From G965197675 sp965197675 (lineage in GTDB: Bacteria > Chloroflexota > Dehalococcoidia > Plut-88900), in assembly GCA_965197675.1 (NCBI GenBank), contig OZ240221.1, forward strand, positions 310,001 through 374,000: a stretch of DNA of 64,000 bases. Direction: 5' to 3'. This document shows positions 16,425 to 25,380 of the stretch, one piece after another. Made by a program: the position numbers and the translations under genes. Each line of letters opens with the position of its first letter. Within the stretch, counting starts at the first letter, position 1. A model generated the notes under the pieces. The model saw only the letters and a program-made list of their open reading frames with translations, did no database searches and was not told the origin of the DNA.

Positions 16425-16639
16425 AAATTACCTCCCCGTGCTTCTTTTCAAATCTACTATAACTTATCCTTCGCTCCTCACTGGTGTTCAGGCACAGTTA
16501 TGGGAAACCGGTATCCGCTTCCGACTCGCAGTCAAAAGCGACGGATCGCACGTCTCTCGATAGGACATGGACTGTAGGAGAAGCTTCAGATGTTTAATGC
16601 GAGGGGATAGGACGGTCCGAGCAACCGACATCTGCCTCC

Positions 16640-16768
16640 GACATCTCATCTGGGTCGCGACTGGGAGCAGGTATACGACACGATGCGTCCACACCAAGCT
16701 CTCAGCTACCTTACTACTCTCAGTTCCTCTGGCAACATCACAGTCCGCTTCGCAGCAGGCGCCAATGA
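16640..16768 (+). pseudogene. decayed transposase tail (IS481/IS3 DDE type)
   Basis: In the 460-base gap before the dehydrogenase operon, one frame reads WEQVYDTMRPHQALSYLT, the classic C-terminal motif of IS481/IS3 integrase-core transposases. After a +1 shift the next frame reads QFLWQHHSPLRSRRQ and stops (TGA at 16766). The part upstream (16425-16640) has no clean matching frame, so only a broken end is left. No inverted repeats were found. Confidence 0.6.
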
Positions 16769-16886
16769 GGTCTTGTTACGTATTTAGGTGGGGAATCCGG
16801 GGCGAGTACGTCATCTTTACACAGATACCCCTAAGAAGTAATATTAGCCTACCGTGCGAGTAGATTGACTAAGGAGGTGGCGTGTC

Positions 16887-17870
16887 ATGTCCACGTCTGA
16901 ACTAACCGCCGATAAGGAACAGATGCTAGGTCTTTACCAAGGCATGATGACCATTCGACAGTTCGAGGAGCGGGCTAAACGGGAGGCAGACTCAGGAAAG
17001 GCCATAGGAGGAATACATTCCTCGGTGGGACAGGAGGCGGTAGCTGTGGGGATCTGTCATCATCTGCGTCCCGATGATTACCTGTTGGGCAATCATAGAA
17101 GTCATCACCACAGCCTAGCCAAGGGCATAGAGATGAAAAAGATGATGGCTGAGCTGATGGGGAAGGTGACGGGCACCAATAAGGGCAAAGGCGGAACCAT
17201 GCACATAGCCGATATGGACGTGGGAATGCTGGGTGCTAACGGTGTGGTCGGCTCCAACATACCCGTTGCAGCAGGAGCCGCCTTGAGTGCCAAGACTAGA
17301 GGCACTGACCAAGTAGCGGTAGTGTTCTTTGGTGACGGAGGCGCAAACCAGGGCTCACTCCACGAGTCTCTGAATTTGGCTTCCATATGGAAGCTTCCGG
17401 TTATATTCGTATGCGAGAACAATCGATACGCTCAATCTACACCCGTGGAGTATTCTTTGGCGGGAGGTTCAGTCGCCAAGAGAGGTGAAGGGTATGGAAT
17501 CCCAGGCATTCAGGTTGATGGGCAGGACATAATGGCCGTTTCCGAAGTGGCAGAAGAGGCAATAGGTCGAGCAAGAGCAGGAGAAGGCCCCACCCTTATC
17601 GAGGCTCTCACCTACCGCTACTATGGCCACTTTGGGGCTGATGATCCCTCTGGATACAGGCTCAAGGACGAGGAGGAGTACTATCGAGGCAAAGATTGCA
17701 TAGAGAGCTTCAAAGTGAAACTGCTGGAAGATGAGACGGCGACCAAGGAGGAGCTAGCAGCCATAAACCAGCAGATCCTAGACAAGCTGGATGAAGCAGT
17801 GAAGTTCGCCGACGAGAGTCCATGGCCACCTCCAGAAGAAGTCACCACAGACGTTTATGTCAATTACTAG
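16887..17870 (+). CDS. 2-oxoacid (pyruvate/acetoin) dehydrogenase E1 alpha subunit
   Basis: A 327-residue thiamine-diphosphate enzyme subunit. The ThDP/Mg motif starts FFGDGGANQGS and ends at VCENN. The N-terminal MMTIRQFEERAKR and GNHRSHHHSLAKG are typical of E1 alpha of the pyruvate/acetoin group. With E1 beta and E2 it decarboxylates a 2-oxo acid and passes the acyl group to lipoate. AAGGAGGTGG lies 5-14 bases before the ATG, an excellent ribosome site. First gene of a three-gene operon; the E3 subunit is not in the window. Pyruvate versus acetoin is undecided. Confidence 0.9.
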   Translation: MSTSELTADKEQMLGLYQGMMTIRQFEERAKREADSGKAIGGIHSSVGQEAVAVGICHHLRPDDYLLGNHRSHHHSLAKGIEMKKMMAELMGKVTGTNKGKGGTMHIADMDVGMLGANGVVGSNIPVAAGAALSAKTRGTDQVAVVFFGDGGANQGSLHESLNLASIWKLPVIFVCENNRYAQSTPVEYSLAGGSVAKRGEGYGIPGIQVDGQDIMAVSEVAEEAIGRARAGEGPTLIEALTYRYYGHFGADDPSGYRLKDEEEYYRGKDCIESFKVKLLEDETATKEELAAINQQILDKLDEAVKFADESPWPPPEEVTTDVYVNY

Positions 17871-17893
17871 AGGACAAAGTCTAAGGAGGCATC

Positions 17894-18961
17894 ATGGCAA
17901 CGACGACTTCGCAAGAAATAGGTGGAAGACGCCTCAGTTACCTGCGAGCTCTCAACGAGGCGATAATGCAGGAGATGGAACGCGACTCCTCGGTAATCGT
18001 GATGGGCGAAGACATGGCGGGGGGAGCTGGCCGAGAAGACCAGGGAATAGTTGATGCATGGGGAGGCTCCTTCGGCTTTACCAAGGATCTTCTACCCAAG
18101 TTCGGTGCTCACCGGGTCTTGGACACTCCCATCTCTGAGGCTGGATTCATCGGAGCGGCGGTGGGAGCGGCCGCTACGGGGCTGAGGCCCGTAGTAGAGC
18201 TGATGTTCGTCGGTTTCTACGGCGTCTGCGCAGATCAGATAACTAACAACGCCTCCAAGATGCACTATATGTTCGGCGGCAAGGTGAAGCTACCGCTGAC
18301 GATATTTACCAACATAGGCGCCGGTGTAGGGGAAGCAGCTCAACATTCAGAAACTCTGTACTCTACTTTTACTCACTTTCCAGGGCTTAAATGTGTCGTC
18401 CCCTCTGATTCTTACACGGCCAAAGGATTAATGGCCGCGGCCATCCGCGATGACGATCCAGTGATACTGTTCTATCATAAGCTGCTGCTAGGCAGCTCTG
18501 GGTTTGGTCCTGAACCCACTCCAGGTTGGTACGTACCGGAGGAGGCCTATACCTTTCCTATCGGCAAAGCCAACATCGCCAGAGAAGGCACTGACGTGAC
18601 ATTGATTGGGATAGGCTATACCACGGCTCTGTCCCTTCAAGCAGCCCAAGACTTGCAGTCTGAAGGAATCAATGCCGAGGTAGTAGACCTCCTTTCCCTC
18701 TCACCCATGGATGAAGAGACCATCCTCTCTTCTGTAAAGAAGACCAGAAGAGTGGTAATAACCGATGAAGACTACCCTAGATGTAGTGTAGCCAGCGATC
18801 TCTCGGCACTGGTGGCAGAGCAGGCTTTCGATTACTTGGATGCACCACCCCGCAGGGTCGCTCCTCCCCATGCTCCCATCCCCTATAGTCAGGCCCTAGA
18901 GCGCCTTTGGATACCTACTAAAGAAAAAGTCATCGACGCAGCCAAGGCCGTACTGGAATAG
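17894..18961 (+). CDS. 2-oxoacid (pyruvate/acetoin) dehydrogenase E1 beta subunit
   Basis: A 355-residue E1 beta subunit. The family start LRALNEAIMQEMERD and VMGEDMAGG is clear; the segment RVLDTPISEAGFIGAAVGAA supplies the conserved Glu that helps activate thiamine diphosphate; the C-terminal transketolase-like domain includes VVDLLSLSPMDEETI. It starts 23 bases after E1 alpha with AAGGAGG upstream, and E2 follows 7 bases after its stop. Confidence 0.9.
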   Translation: MATTTSQEIGGRRLSYLRALNEAIMQEMERDSSVIVMGEDMAGGAGREDQGIVDAWGGSFGFTKDLLPKFGAHRVLDTPISEAGFIGAAVGAAATGLRPVVELMFVGFYGVCADQITNNASKMHYMFGGKVKLPLTIFTNIGAGVGEAAQHSETLYSTFTHFPGLKCVVPSDSYTAKGLMAAAIRDDDPVILFYHKLLLGSSGFGPEPTPGWYVPEEAYTFPIGKANIAREGTDVTLIGIGYTTALSLQAAQDLQSEGINAEVVDLLSLSPMDEETILSSVKKTRRVVITDEDYPRCSVASDLSALVAEQAFDYLDAPPRRVAPPHAPIPYSQALERLWIPTKEKVIDAAKAVLE

Positions 18962-18968
18962 GGTTGAG

Positions 18969-20138
18969 ATGGCTACCGATATCCGCATGCCCCACCTCGG
19001 TATGATCATGACGGAGGGCACTCTGGCTAAGTGGTACAAGAGCGCTGGCGAGACGGTCGCTCAGGGAGAGCCGCTAGCGGAGATAACCACCGAGAAGATA
19101 ACCTATGAGTTGGAAGCCCCTGCGACTGGGGTTTTCCACCCCGTAGTAACTGAAGGCGATGTAGTCCCGGTGGAAGGGCTAATCGCTCACCTGTTGGCGG
19201 AGGGTGAATCTCTGCCCAAACCCCAAAAGGTTGAAGCGGCAACCCCTCAGTCTTCCTCGGCTTCAGTTCAGCAGAGGGCAACTATCGCTCCTCCTCCAGA
19301 GGGAATTAGAGCTGCGCCGGCGGCCCGGCGCCTCGCCTCGGAGTTGGGAATAGATATCTCTCAGGTTCCACCTAGCCGTCCTGGGGGGCGCATCGTAGAG
19401 GCCGACGTCCGAGCGTATGTCGAAACATCCAAATCATCTACTCCGGCTCCTGGCATTCCCACCGCTTCTCGCGTAGAACCGATGAAGGGAATTCGTCGGA
19501 CTATTGCCAATAACATGCGACGCAGCCTGGCAGACAGTGCTCAGCTTTCCTTCCATTTGGACATTGACATGACGGAGGCCATGGCCCTCCGACGACAACA
19601 TTCCCAGAGGGTTGACGTCTCCATCTCTACGGTGGACATATTCATCAAGGCTTGTGCAGAGGCTTTAGTCAAACACCCACAACTGAACACAGTGCTTCAA
19701 GATGGGCAGATACACTATTTCGATGAAGTCAACATGGGAGTGGCGGTGGCATTGGATGAGGGGCTAATGGTGCCAGTGGTCCATAGGGTTCACGATATGA
19801 ACATCTCTGCCATCGCCAAAGAGCGGGCATCTATAGTCGCCAAGACACGGGAGGGAAAACTTCATCCGGATGATGTTGGAGGCGGGACATTCACCTTGAC
19901 CGTTCTGGGCACAGTCGACGGGTTTACACCTATTCTCAATCCTGGTCAGAGTGCCATTTTGGGAGTAGGTAGGGTAGATAAGCGGCCTGTGGTTTCGGGA
20001 GACGAGATCGTCATCAGGGAGATGGCAACCCTCAGCCTAACGGTTGACCATCAGGTGGTAGATGGGGCACAGTCGGCTAGCTTCCTGCGGAGATTGAAGC
20101 AAATCCTGGAACATCCCGAACCCTTGTTTAAGACCTAA
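18969..20138 (+). CDS. dihydrolipoamide acyltransferase (E2)
   Basis: A 389-residue E2 with the standard domain order. One lipoyl domain (residues 1-78) has the lipoylated Lys43 in ITTEKITYELEA. A Pro/Ala/Ser linker follows, then a peripheral subunit-binding domain (about 115-150: APAARRLASELGIDISQV) and the catalytic domain. The active-site motif HQVVDG gives His361 and Asp365. The protein is a little shorter than average because it has only one lipoyl domain. Last gene of the operon. Confidence 0.9.
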   Translation: MATDIRMPHLGMIMTEGTLAKWYKSAGETVAQGEPLAEITTEKITYELEAPATGVFHPVVTEGDVVPVEGLIAHLLAEGESLPKPQKVEAATPQSSSASVQQRATIAPPPEGIRAAPAARRLASELGIDISQVPPSRPGGRIVEADVRAYVETSKSSTPAPGIPTASRVEPMKGIRRTIANNMRRSLADSAQLSFHLDIDMTEAMALRRQHSQRVDVSISTVDIFIKACAEALVKHPQLNTVLQDGQIHYFDEVNMGVAVALDEGLMVPVVHRVHDMNISAIAKERASIVAKTREGKLHPDDVGGGTFTLTVLGTVDGFTPILNPGQSAILGVGRVDKRPVVSGDEIVIREMATLSLTVDHQVVDGAQSASFLRRLKQILEHPEPLFKT

Positions 20139-20887
20139 GTTAATGCATCGTGCTGACGATCTATTTTCTATCAGTGCTTACGACTGACCGAGTCTGAATA
20201 TACTACCCCGGAGAAAACCAAGACCCTCATTGTTTTGCATATAGCTGCCTGCAGCATTTCAAAGGAGGGCGCATGATGATCAACGCCTATCTATAAGACG
20301 GGACTACAGTAGGCCAGAGACACGAAAGCCTCGACACGATCTTTATGTCTTGATGAGTACTTGGCTAAAAGCGAGAAGTTTTTGGGATTCCCCAAGCTGA
20401 ACTACTGGTCAAAGGGGCTTGAAAAAGAGAGCGACTGCTTATGATTCGAGGTGTGACACGTCTTTATGTTGAGTCGCTGTAGGGCCAACTATAGGGGATG
20501 GATGGAGGTGTATGGGTTCAATGCTGGAGCCGCGGAGTATCCACTCGGCTTGGCCGTGTATGCAGAAACAGTCGCCAGTGAACAGCGCCACGACTTGTTG
20601 ACAAGAGGGCAGACAGTCTGGGGAGAAGGCAGCCGAATTCGGCGCTCACCTTACTGCCTCAGAGTCTGAATCAATGGCACTATTGAATAGTTTATTTCTA
20701 AGTTTGCAGATATAGATTTCCAGGGTTATCGGACTCGGTTTTTCAAGACTCAGATGGGATAAAGCCACAATATCAACATATTACCTTCTATGTCGGTGAC
20801 TGCTGTAATAATAACGATGAGGAAAACAAGGCATTTCTCATACCCAAACCCCGAGGGGAACTCGTAGACTATATGCTTTCATCGTAA
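20139..20887. other. long intergenic region without a recognised gene
   Basis: About 750 bases between the E2 gene and the tRNA-Ala promoter. Short frames occur. One on the plus strand near 20350 (DEYLAKSEKFLGFPKLNYW) reads like a genuine coding fragment but stops after about 30 residues and matches nothing I know. The stretch may hold decayed genes. No tRNA, hairpin terminator or repeat stands out. Confidence 0.4.
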
Positions 20888-20916
20888 TTTGCATCGACGT
20901 AGAGTAACGATAGAAT
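20888..20916 (+). promoter_or_regulatory. promoter of tRNA-Ala
   Basis: TTTGCA (20888-20893) and TAGAAT (20911-20916) are 17 bases apart, and the tRNA begins 18 bases after the -10 element. The -35 match is moderate, the -10 match good. Confidence 0.45.
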
Positions 20917-20934
20917 ATCCTCATGGTAATGCAT

Positions 20935-21010
<76 letters not shown>

Positions 21011-21197
21011 CCGTGCACTGAAACAAGTACCATCTTCGAGCTTTGGCTGGGAGGCCTAGGACGGCCCAAATGATAGGTTCGAGCCCTTTCAATTGGGCGT
21101 ACCTGAATGCCTAAGACATGCGAGACATGACGGCGGGGCGGGAGAACGCTCATATGGGCGGGAAAGCCCGTCGGCAGAAGGTGAAAGCGAGGACGTA

Positions 21198-21467
21198 ATG
21201 GACAACGACAGACTAAGGAACTTACTCAGTCAGGTTAAGAGCCATGATATAGCCGCGGGAGACTTCACCGACGACGAATTGCGATACTGTACAGATCAAG
21301 GGTTGACTATGGGGGGGATTGGCGTTGTGACTCGGTCCATCGAGGTCACTCCCGGTAGCCTGGACCCGCTACCTGATCCAATGAACGGGCAACGTCCTCC
21401 AGTGGGACTGACAGCGAAGGGCGAACGAATCCTCGCGGCCCTTGAACCGGAGAAGGCGTCAGAGTAG
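21198..21467 (+). CDS. hypothetical protein, 89 residues
   Basis: A small acidic protein of unknown family with the ending GLTAKGERILAALEP, a pattern often seen in small phage or island proteins. The ATG at 21198 is chosen because GCGAGG lies just upstream; a longer frame from 21093 has no support. A strong hairpin follows 2 bases after the stop. Confidence 0.5.
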   Translation: MDNDRLRNLLSQVKSHDIAAGDFTDDELRYCTDQGLTMGGIGVVTRSIEVTPGSLDPLPDPMNGQRPPVGLTAKGERILAALEPEKASE

Positions 21468-21468
21468 G

Positions 21469-21504
21469 AACGGCCCGCTGATGGTCAATCCCCAGCGGGC
21501 CGTT
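21469..21504 (+). terminator. strong hairpin after the 89-residue gene
   Basis: Twelve-base perfect arms, AACGGCCCGCTG and its reverse complement, enclose a 12-base loop directly behind the stop codon. There is no T-run after it, so it is either a Rho-independent terminator without a canonical tail or an mRNA-stabilising structure. Confidence 0.5.
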
Positions 21505-21729
21505 GGGGGACGAGGCACTAAACCTCTTTCTCGAAGTCGTCGCTCTATCCCTTAAGGATCCCCCTTACACGCCTCTGCGACTCCTAGGTCTCGCCCAAGC
21601 ACGTATTCTCGCACACACTCAGCGACTTCCGAACACCTCCCGCGGAGAGAGACGCCTTACTGGTGAACCAACTTGCTCTCCTTGCGATCCTGAAGTCCTT
21701 TGTGGAGTATCCTGAGTCGCCATAGCCTC

Positions 21730-21918
21730 TTACCCCCTGCTTGAAACGTAAGGCCCAGCAGGACCAGCGGTGCGGATGCCGCCCGTGTTCAGCGCGGCGA
21801 CGATGCGATGGGTACAATATTCGATACACTGCACCTTGCCGTTGAGGCGCATGGAGACCTGATTCGCGTAGGTTTTGATACCGCCGGGCTCGTCGCAGTG
21901 CTGACAGTCGTGATCCAT
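21730..21918 (-). CDS. small Cys/His-containing hypothetical protein, 62 residues
   Basis: MDHDCQHCDEPGGIKTYAN at the start suggests a small metal-binding N-terminus (Cys5, Cys8, a Cys pair near 31-35). No family recognised. It is favoured over an overlapping 112-codon frame on the same strand because its composition looks protein-like. A ribosome site is not clear. Confidence 0.4.
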   Translation of the reverse strand: MDHDCQHCDEPGGIKTYANQVSMRLNGKVQCIEYCTHRIVAALNTGGIRTAGPAGPYVSSRG

Positions 21919-21972
21919 ACATTCATTCTTTCAGACCGACAGCACCGGTTTCAGCCATAGGAGGGATGTCCG

Positions 21973-22155
21973 ATGAATCAAAGGGACCAGCGAGTCTTCG
22001 TCACCATACTTGCCGGATTGATCGCCGCCGCCGCCGTCCTCAGTTTCGTTGATTGGCTACTAGAGCAGTGGTGGTTCCCGCTGGTTGTGGTCATACTCCT
22101 AGTGGGTGCGCTCGTTATTCTTTGGGCCTATCTCAAAAAGCAGGGCGTCATCTAG
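21973..22155 (+). CDS. 60-residue two-span membrane protein
   Basis: AGGAGGG lies 7 bases before the ATG. The product has a polar start (MNQRDQR) and two hydrophobic helices, about residues 8-26 and 33-52, separated by LLEQWW, then a basic end YLKKQGVI. No family recognised. It is convergent with the next gene. Confidence 0.6.
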   Translation: MNQRDQRVFVTILAGLIAAAAVLSFVDWLLEQWWFPLVVVILLVGALVILWAYLKKQGVI

Positions 22156-22158
22156 CCT

Positions 22159-22458
22159 TTACACCGGCGTCCTTACTTGCCCTCGAGTCTGGATGAACAC
22201 GGCCCTATGTGCTAGTTCCTGCTTCCCCTCGATAGTGTGGACGGCGTAGCCGTCCCTGTTCAGTCCGAATCTCCACACCAAGCAGTACCCGAAGGGGCTG
22301 AAGGGAGAGTTCACCTGCATGGGCACGCCGAAGCAGTCGGCAGGGGCGATGGGCCCTTCGTTCCAGTTCCTCCCAGGTCTTGGGTTCCGGGTCTGGGGGT
22401 TGCCGCCATACCACCGTTCGATGATGGCATCTCGCTCTGTTTGGTAGTCTCTCGGCAT
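22159..22458 (-). CDS. hypothetical protein with weak HNH-endonuclease-like N-terminal features
   Basis: A 99-residue protein. Its second half (FGYCLVWRFGLNRDGYAV, then AHRAVFIQTRGQ) resembles the strand-strand-HR part that precedes the HNH core in phage-type homing endonucleases. The HNH core itself is missing, so it may be truncated or a different small family. GCGGAAGA lies directly before the ATG. Low certainty on function. Confidence 0.45.
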   Translation of the reverse strand: MPRDYQTERDAIIERWYGGNPQTRNPRPGRNWNEGPIAPADCFGVPMQVNSPFSPFGYCLVWRFGLNRDGYAVHTIEGKQELAHRAVFIQTRGQVRTPV

Positions 22459-22589
22459 TCTTCCGCTCTAACCTCCGTCCTAGAGTCATCGTCCCGCTCG
22501 ACTAGGCGGTCATGTCGGCCGCCGACCGGTGACAACGACCAGACTAGGATGTGGTACCGTTTCGACCTGTCTAGTACACGTTCACGACT

Positions 22590-22874
22590 TCAGCCCTCCC
22601 GCTCTTTCACGTAATCGACCATATCCTGGTAAGCCTGGTCTCCGGTCAATTGATCCCTCGACTCAAAGCAGAGCTTTACCGCGAGCTCTACGGCGCTTTC
22701 CATAGAGGCCACCCAGTTCCCCCAACCGTTCGGCAATCTGACGTTGAGGTGGCCTGAGTTGTATGTAATCGTTACCCTGGTTCCCCGCTCGTCGGTTACG
22801 GTGGCATTCTTGTCGTCCACTGAGACCTCGACAATGAATTCTTCCCCGCTTTGCTTGATCCTACGACTCAACAT
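22590..22874 (-). CDS. hypothetical protein, 94 residues
   Basis: A small protein alternating strands and helices (FIVEVSVDDKNATVTDERG, then a C-terminal helix ending VDYVKEREG). The start at 22874 is chosen because AAGGAGAGG lies upstream at good spacing; a longer frame to 22928 lacks a site. Function unknown. Confidence 0.5.
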   Translation of the reverse strand: MLSRRIKQSGEEFIVEVSVDDKNATVTDERGTRVTITYNSGHLNVRLPNGWGNWVASMESAVELAVKLCFESRDQLTGDQAYQDMVDYVKEREG

Positions 22875-23001
22875 TTTGGCGATCCTCTCCTTCCAGGAAC
22901 CGTGTGTTGTTGCCAGTCCTGAGTGCAATTCGTCCCACTAAGAGGTACGGTACCCCTTTCCGTCTCACCCACCACCAACTCACCCCCGGTGGCAGGTCTC
23001 C

Positions 23002-23583
23002 CTACAACCAATTGCGCGTCAGCTCGGACACGTACCGTCTACCCAATCCGTCGGCGCCATCTTTGAGCCAGTCGGAAAGCCTTGTCGTGCCGGTGGGCTG
23101 CTCTTCCGATGTCAGCAGCCCAGCCATCAGGCCGTCAACCTCGTCGCGCGTGAGCGCCACGTCCCGCATCATCAGGCCGACCAGTCCGGTCAGAGCGAGA
23201 CCCACCAACGGAGGCGTGTGCAGGAACCTCCTTCGCACGCCCATCGAGGAGGCCAGCAGCCGAAGCAGTTCCTCGAATGAGAACGTGTCAGGCCCGGCTG
23301 CGTCGGCGATGGAGCTCTCGCTCCGGGAACCGGCCTCCACCGCCTGGGCCGCAAGGTCTTCGACATAGACGGGTTGGTCCGGGTAGTCACCGCTCCCGTA
23401 GACGGGGAAGACGGGAAAGCGCCTCAGCGCCCAGGCCATGTTGTTGAGCAGCAGGTCACCGACCCCGAAGACCAGGGTAGGTCTGATGATGGCGTAGGGG
23501 ACTCCGAGGCTCACCAGCATATCCTCTACCTGAGCCTTGCCTCTGAAATATGGCAGGTCTAACTCGGTAGATGGGTTCGTCAC
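23002..23583 (-). pseudogene. NAD(P)-binding epimerase/NDUFA9-like protein, N-terminus missing
   Basis: The C-terminal two thirds of an atypical short-chain dehydrogenase/epimerase (NDUFA9-like). It starts abruptly at VTNPSTELDLPYFRGK, which contains the Tyr-x3-Lys catalytic pair, and continues through YAIIRPTLVFG and PVYVEDLA to a normal end. The first third, with the Rossmann GxxGxxG loop, is absent. Upstream of Val at 23583 the frame reads unrelated sequence shared with the neighbouring surface-protein gene on the other strand. The gene was cut here by rearrangement or an assembly join. Confidence 0.7.
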
Positions 23584-25380
23584 CTTCGGACACCTGGACC
23601 ACAACGCGCTCTCTCCCCTCAGCGGCCTCAGCACCGCGTCACCCGTCAACTTCGATTTCCGCTACTACGCCCTGTCCGGGGTCTTCCGGGTGGGGGAGCC
23701 GGTGAGTCCCCACCGCCGCTGGGTGGACAACCGCCAGGGCAGCGCCAGCGCCGAGTACGCCAACACCGGCGGCTACGCCGTCGCCCAGGGCTTCCGCACC
23801 GGCGACACCGCCGGCATCTTCGAGGTCCACGAGATCTCCGTCGACTTCGAGCGGGGCCAGCCCGCCGGCAACATCCAGGTAAGGATCGTCGAGTCCACCG
23901 CGCCCGGCGACTCCTGGGAGTACGCCGCGCCTTCCGGCTTTTGGAAGGGGGGCAACTACCGGCCCCAGGCCGTAACCAACGGCGGCGTCCACACCTTCCG
24001 CCGGGTCTCCGGCAACGGCGCCCTCCGGGCCAACACCAACTACTTCCTGGTCATCGAGTCCACCAGCAACGACCCGGACGCCGCCGCCGTCGTCCGCATG
24101 ACCGGGTACGAGGGCGAATTCTCGGAGGACGGCTGGACCGTGGACGACTACTCCCACTCCAAGAGCAAGCAGCCCAACGCGACCTGGACCAAACAGGACC
24201 ACCAGGTGCGCTTCCGCATCGCCGGCAGCTACTGGGAGGGCCTCGGCATGGCCGGCGACTCCTACGCCTACGAGAGCTGCGTTGAGCTGAGGCGGGGCGA
24301 ACGAACAAATTGCATCGCAGCGGTCGCCGTACCGGAACCCGCCGATCCGGCGAATCCGCCGGAAAACGTGCGCCGGTCCAGCCTGGCGCTGGACTCCGAC
24401 GACTTCCCCGGATTCACCGGCTGGTGGCAATGGATGCACGAATACATCGCCTTCCCGGTCACCATGAACCCGCTGCCCACCGGCAGCGACTACGTGACCA
24501 TGTTGGTCGGCGCCCGTGATTACACCGCCAAGAGCGGCCAGGACTACTGGGGCAGCAGCGAAAGCGTCCGCTTTGACGCCAACAGCAACCATACGCAGAT
24601 CGTGAAACTGAGGATCATCGACGACCGGGTGGAGGACAGCGGCGAGTACTTCTATTTCTACCTGTTCCAGTGCCGGGACCAGAACGGCGACAACTGCGAC
24701 CACCTGTTCTCCGTCGACAGCTCGGTCAAGGGCATCATCTACAACACGGAGGAGTCGAAGGAGATCTCCTACCTCGCGGTCTCCGACGTGACAGTCACCG
24801 AGGGGGAGGGCGCCACCGCCGAGTTCACGGTCTCGCTGACCGCGCCGACGACCGCAGCCGTTCACTTCGACTACGCCACCGAGGACGGGACCGCCAGGGA
24901 CGGCGCCGACTACACCGGCGGCAGCGGCAGCGCCTTCCTCGCCAACGGGGACACCAGCGTCACCATCTCGGTGCCAATCGCCAACGACGACGTCTGGACC
25001 GGAGAGCGCAGCTTCACCCTGAAGATCAGCGAGGCGGTATACGCCGCCATCTCCGACGACACCGGCGTCGCCACCATCAAAGACGACGAGCCCCAGCCGC
25101 TCATCGCCCGGTTCGCCAACCTGCCCGAAGGCAACCACGGCGAGAGCGGCTTCAAGTTCAACATCGCCTTCAATCAGGACGTCGCCACCCGGTACCTGGT
25201 CATGCAGGAAGACGTCCTGACCGTGACGGGCGGGGAGATCACCGGCGCCCAGCGCATCGAAAAACGCCGCGACTTCTGGCGCATCACGGTCCAGCCCGAC
25301 AGCGGCGAGGACGTGACGGTCCACCTGCCGGCCACCGCGGACTGCGCCGCCGCCGGCGCGGTCTGCACCGGGGGGACAGC
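23584..25380 (+). CDS. Calx-beta domain surface protein, first part (5' end missing, frameshift at 25370-25375)
   Basis: The first part of a very large, GC-rich, probably secreted protein. The frame opens without signal peptide or recognisable start at the 23583 junction; an in-frame ATG-type start at 23537 lies in sequence belonging to the epimerase strand. Residues from about 60 form a jelly-roll-like domain (GFRTGDTAGIFEVHEISVDF). A Calx-beta repeat follows (VTVTEGEGATAEFTV, then YATEDGTARDGADY). At a run of six G (25370-25375) the frame is lost; one extra G would join it to the next entry. GC and codon use differ strongly from the flanks. Confidence 0.7.

Noticed and set aside
21011..21120. 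tRNA-like GGTTCGAGCCC sequence after tRNA-Ala
   Set aside because: No acceptor or anticodon stem can be formed, so it is not called as a tRNA.
23639..25324. Long minus-strand frame (561 codons) opposite the Calx-beta gene
   Set aside because: GC-rich sequence leaves the antisense frame open; the product is low-complexity Gly/Val/Asp with no domain, while the plus strand shows clear domains.
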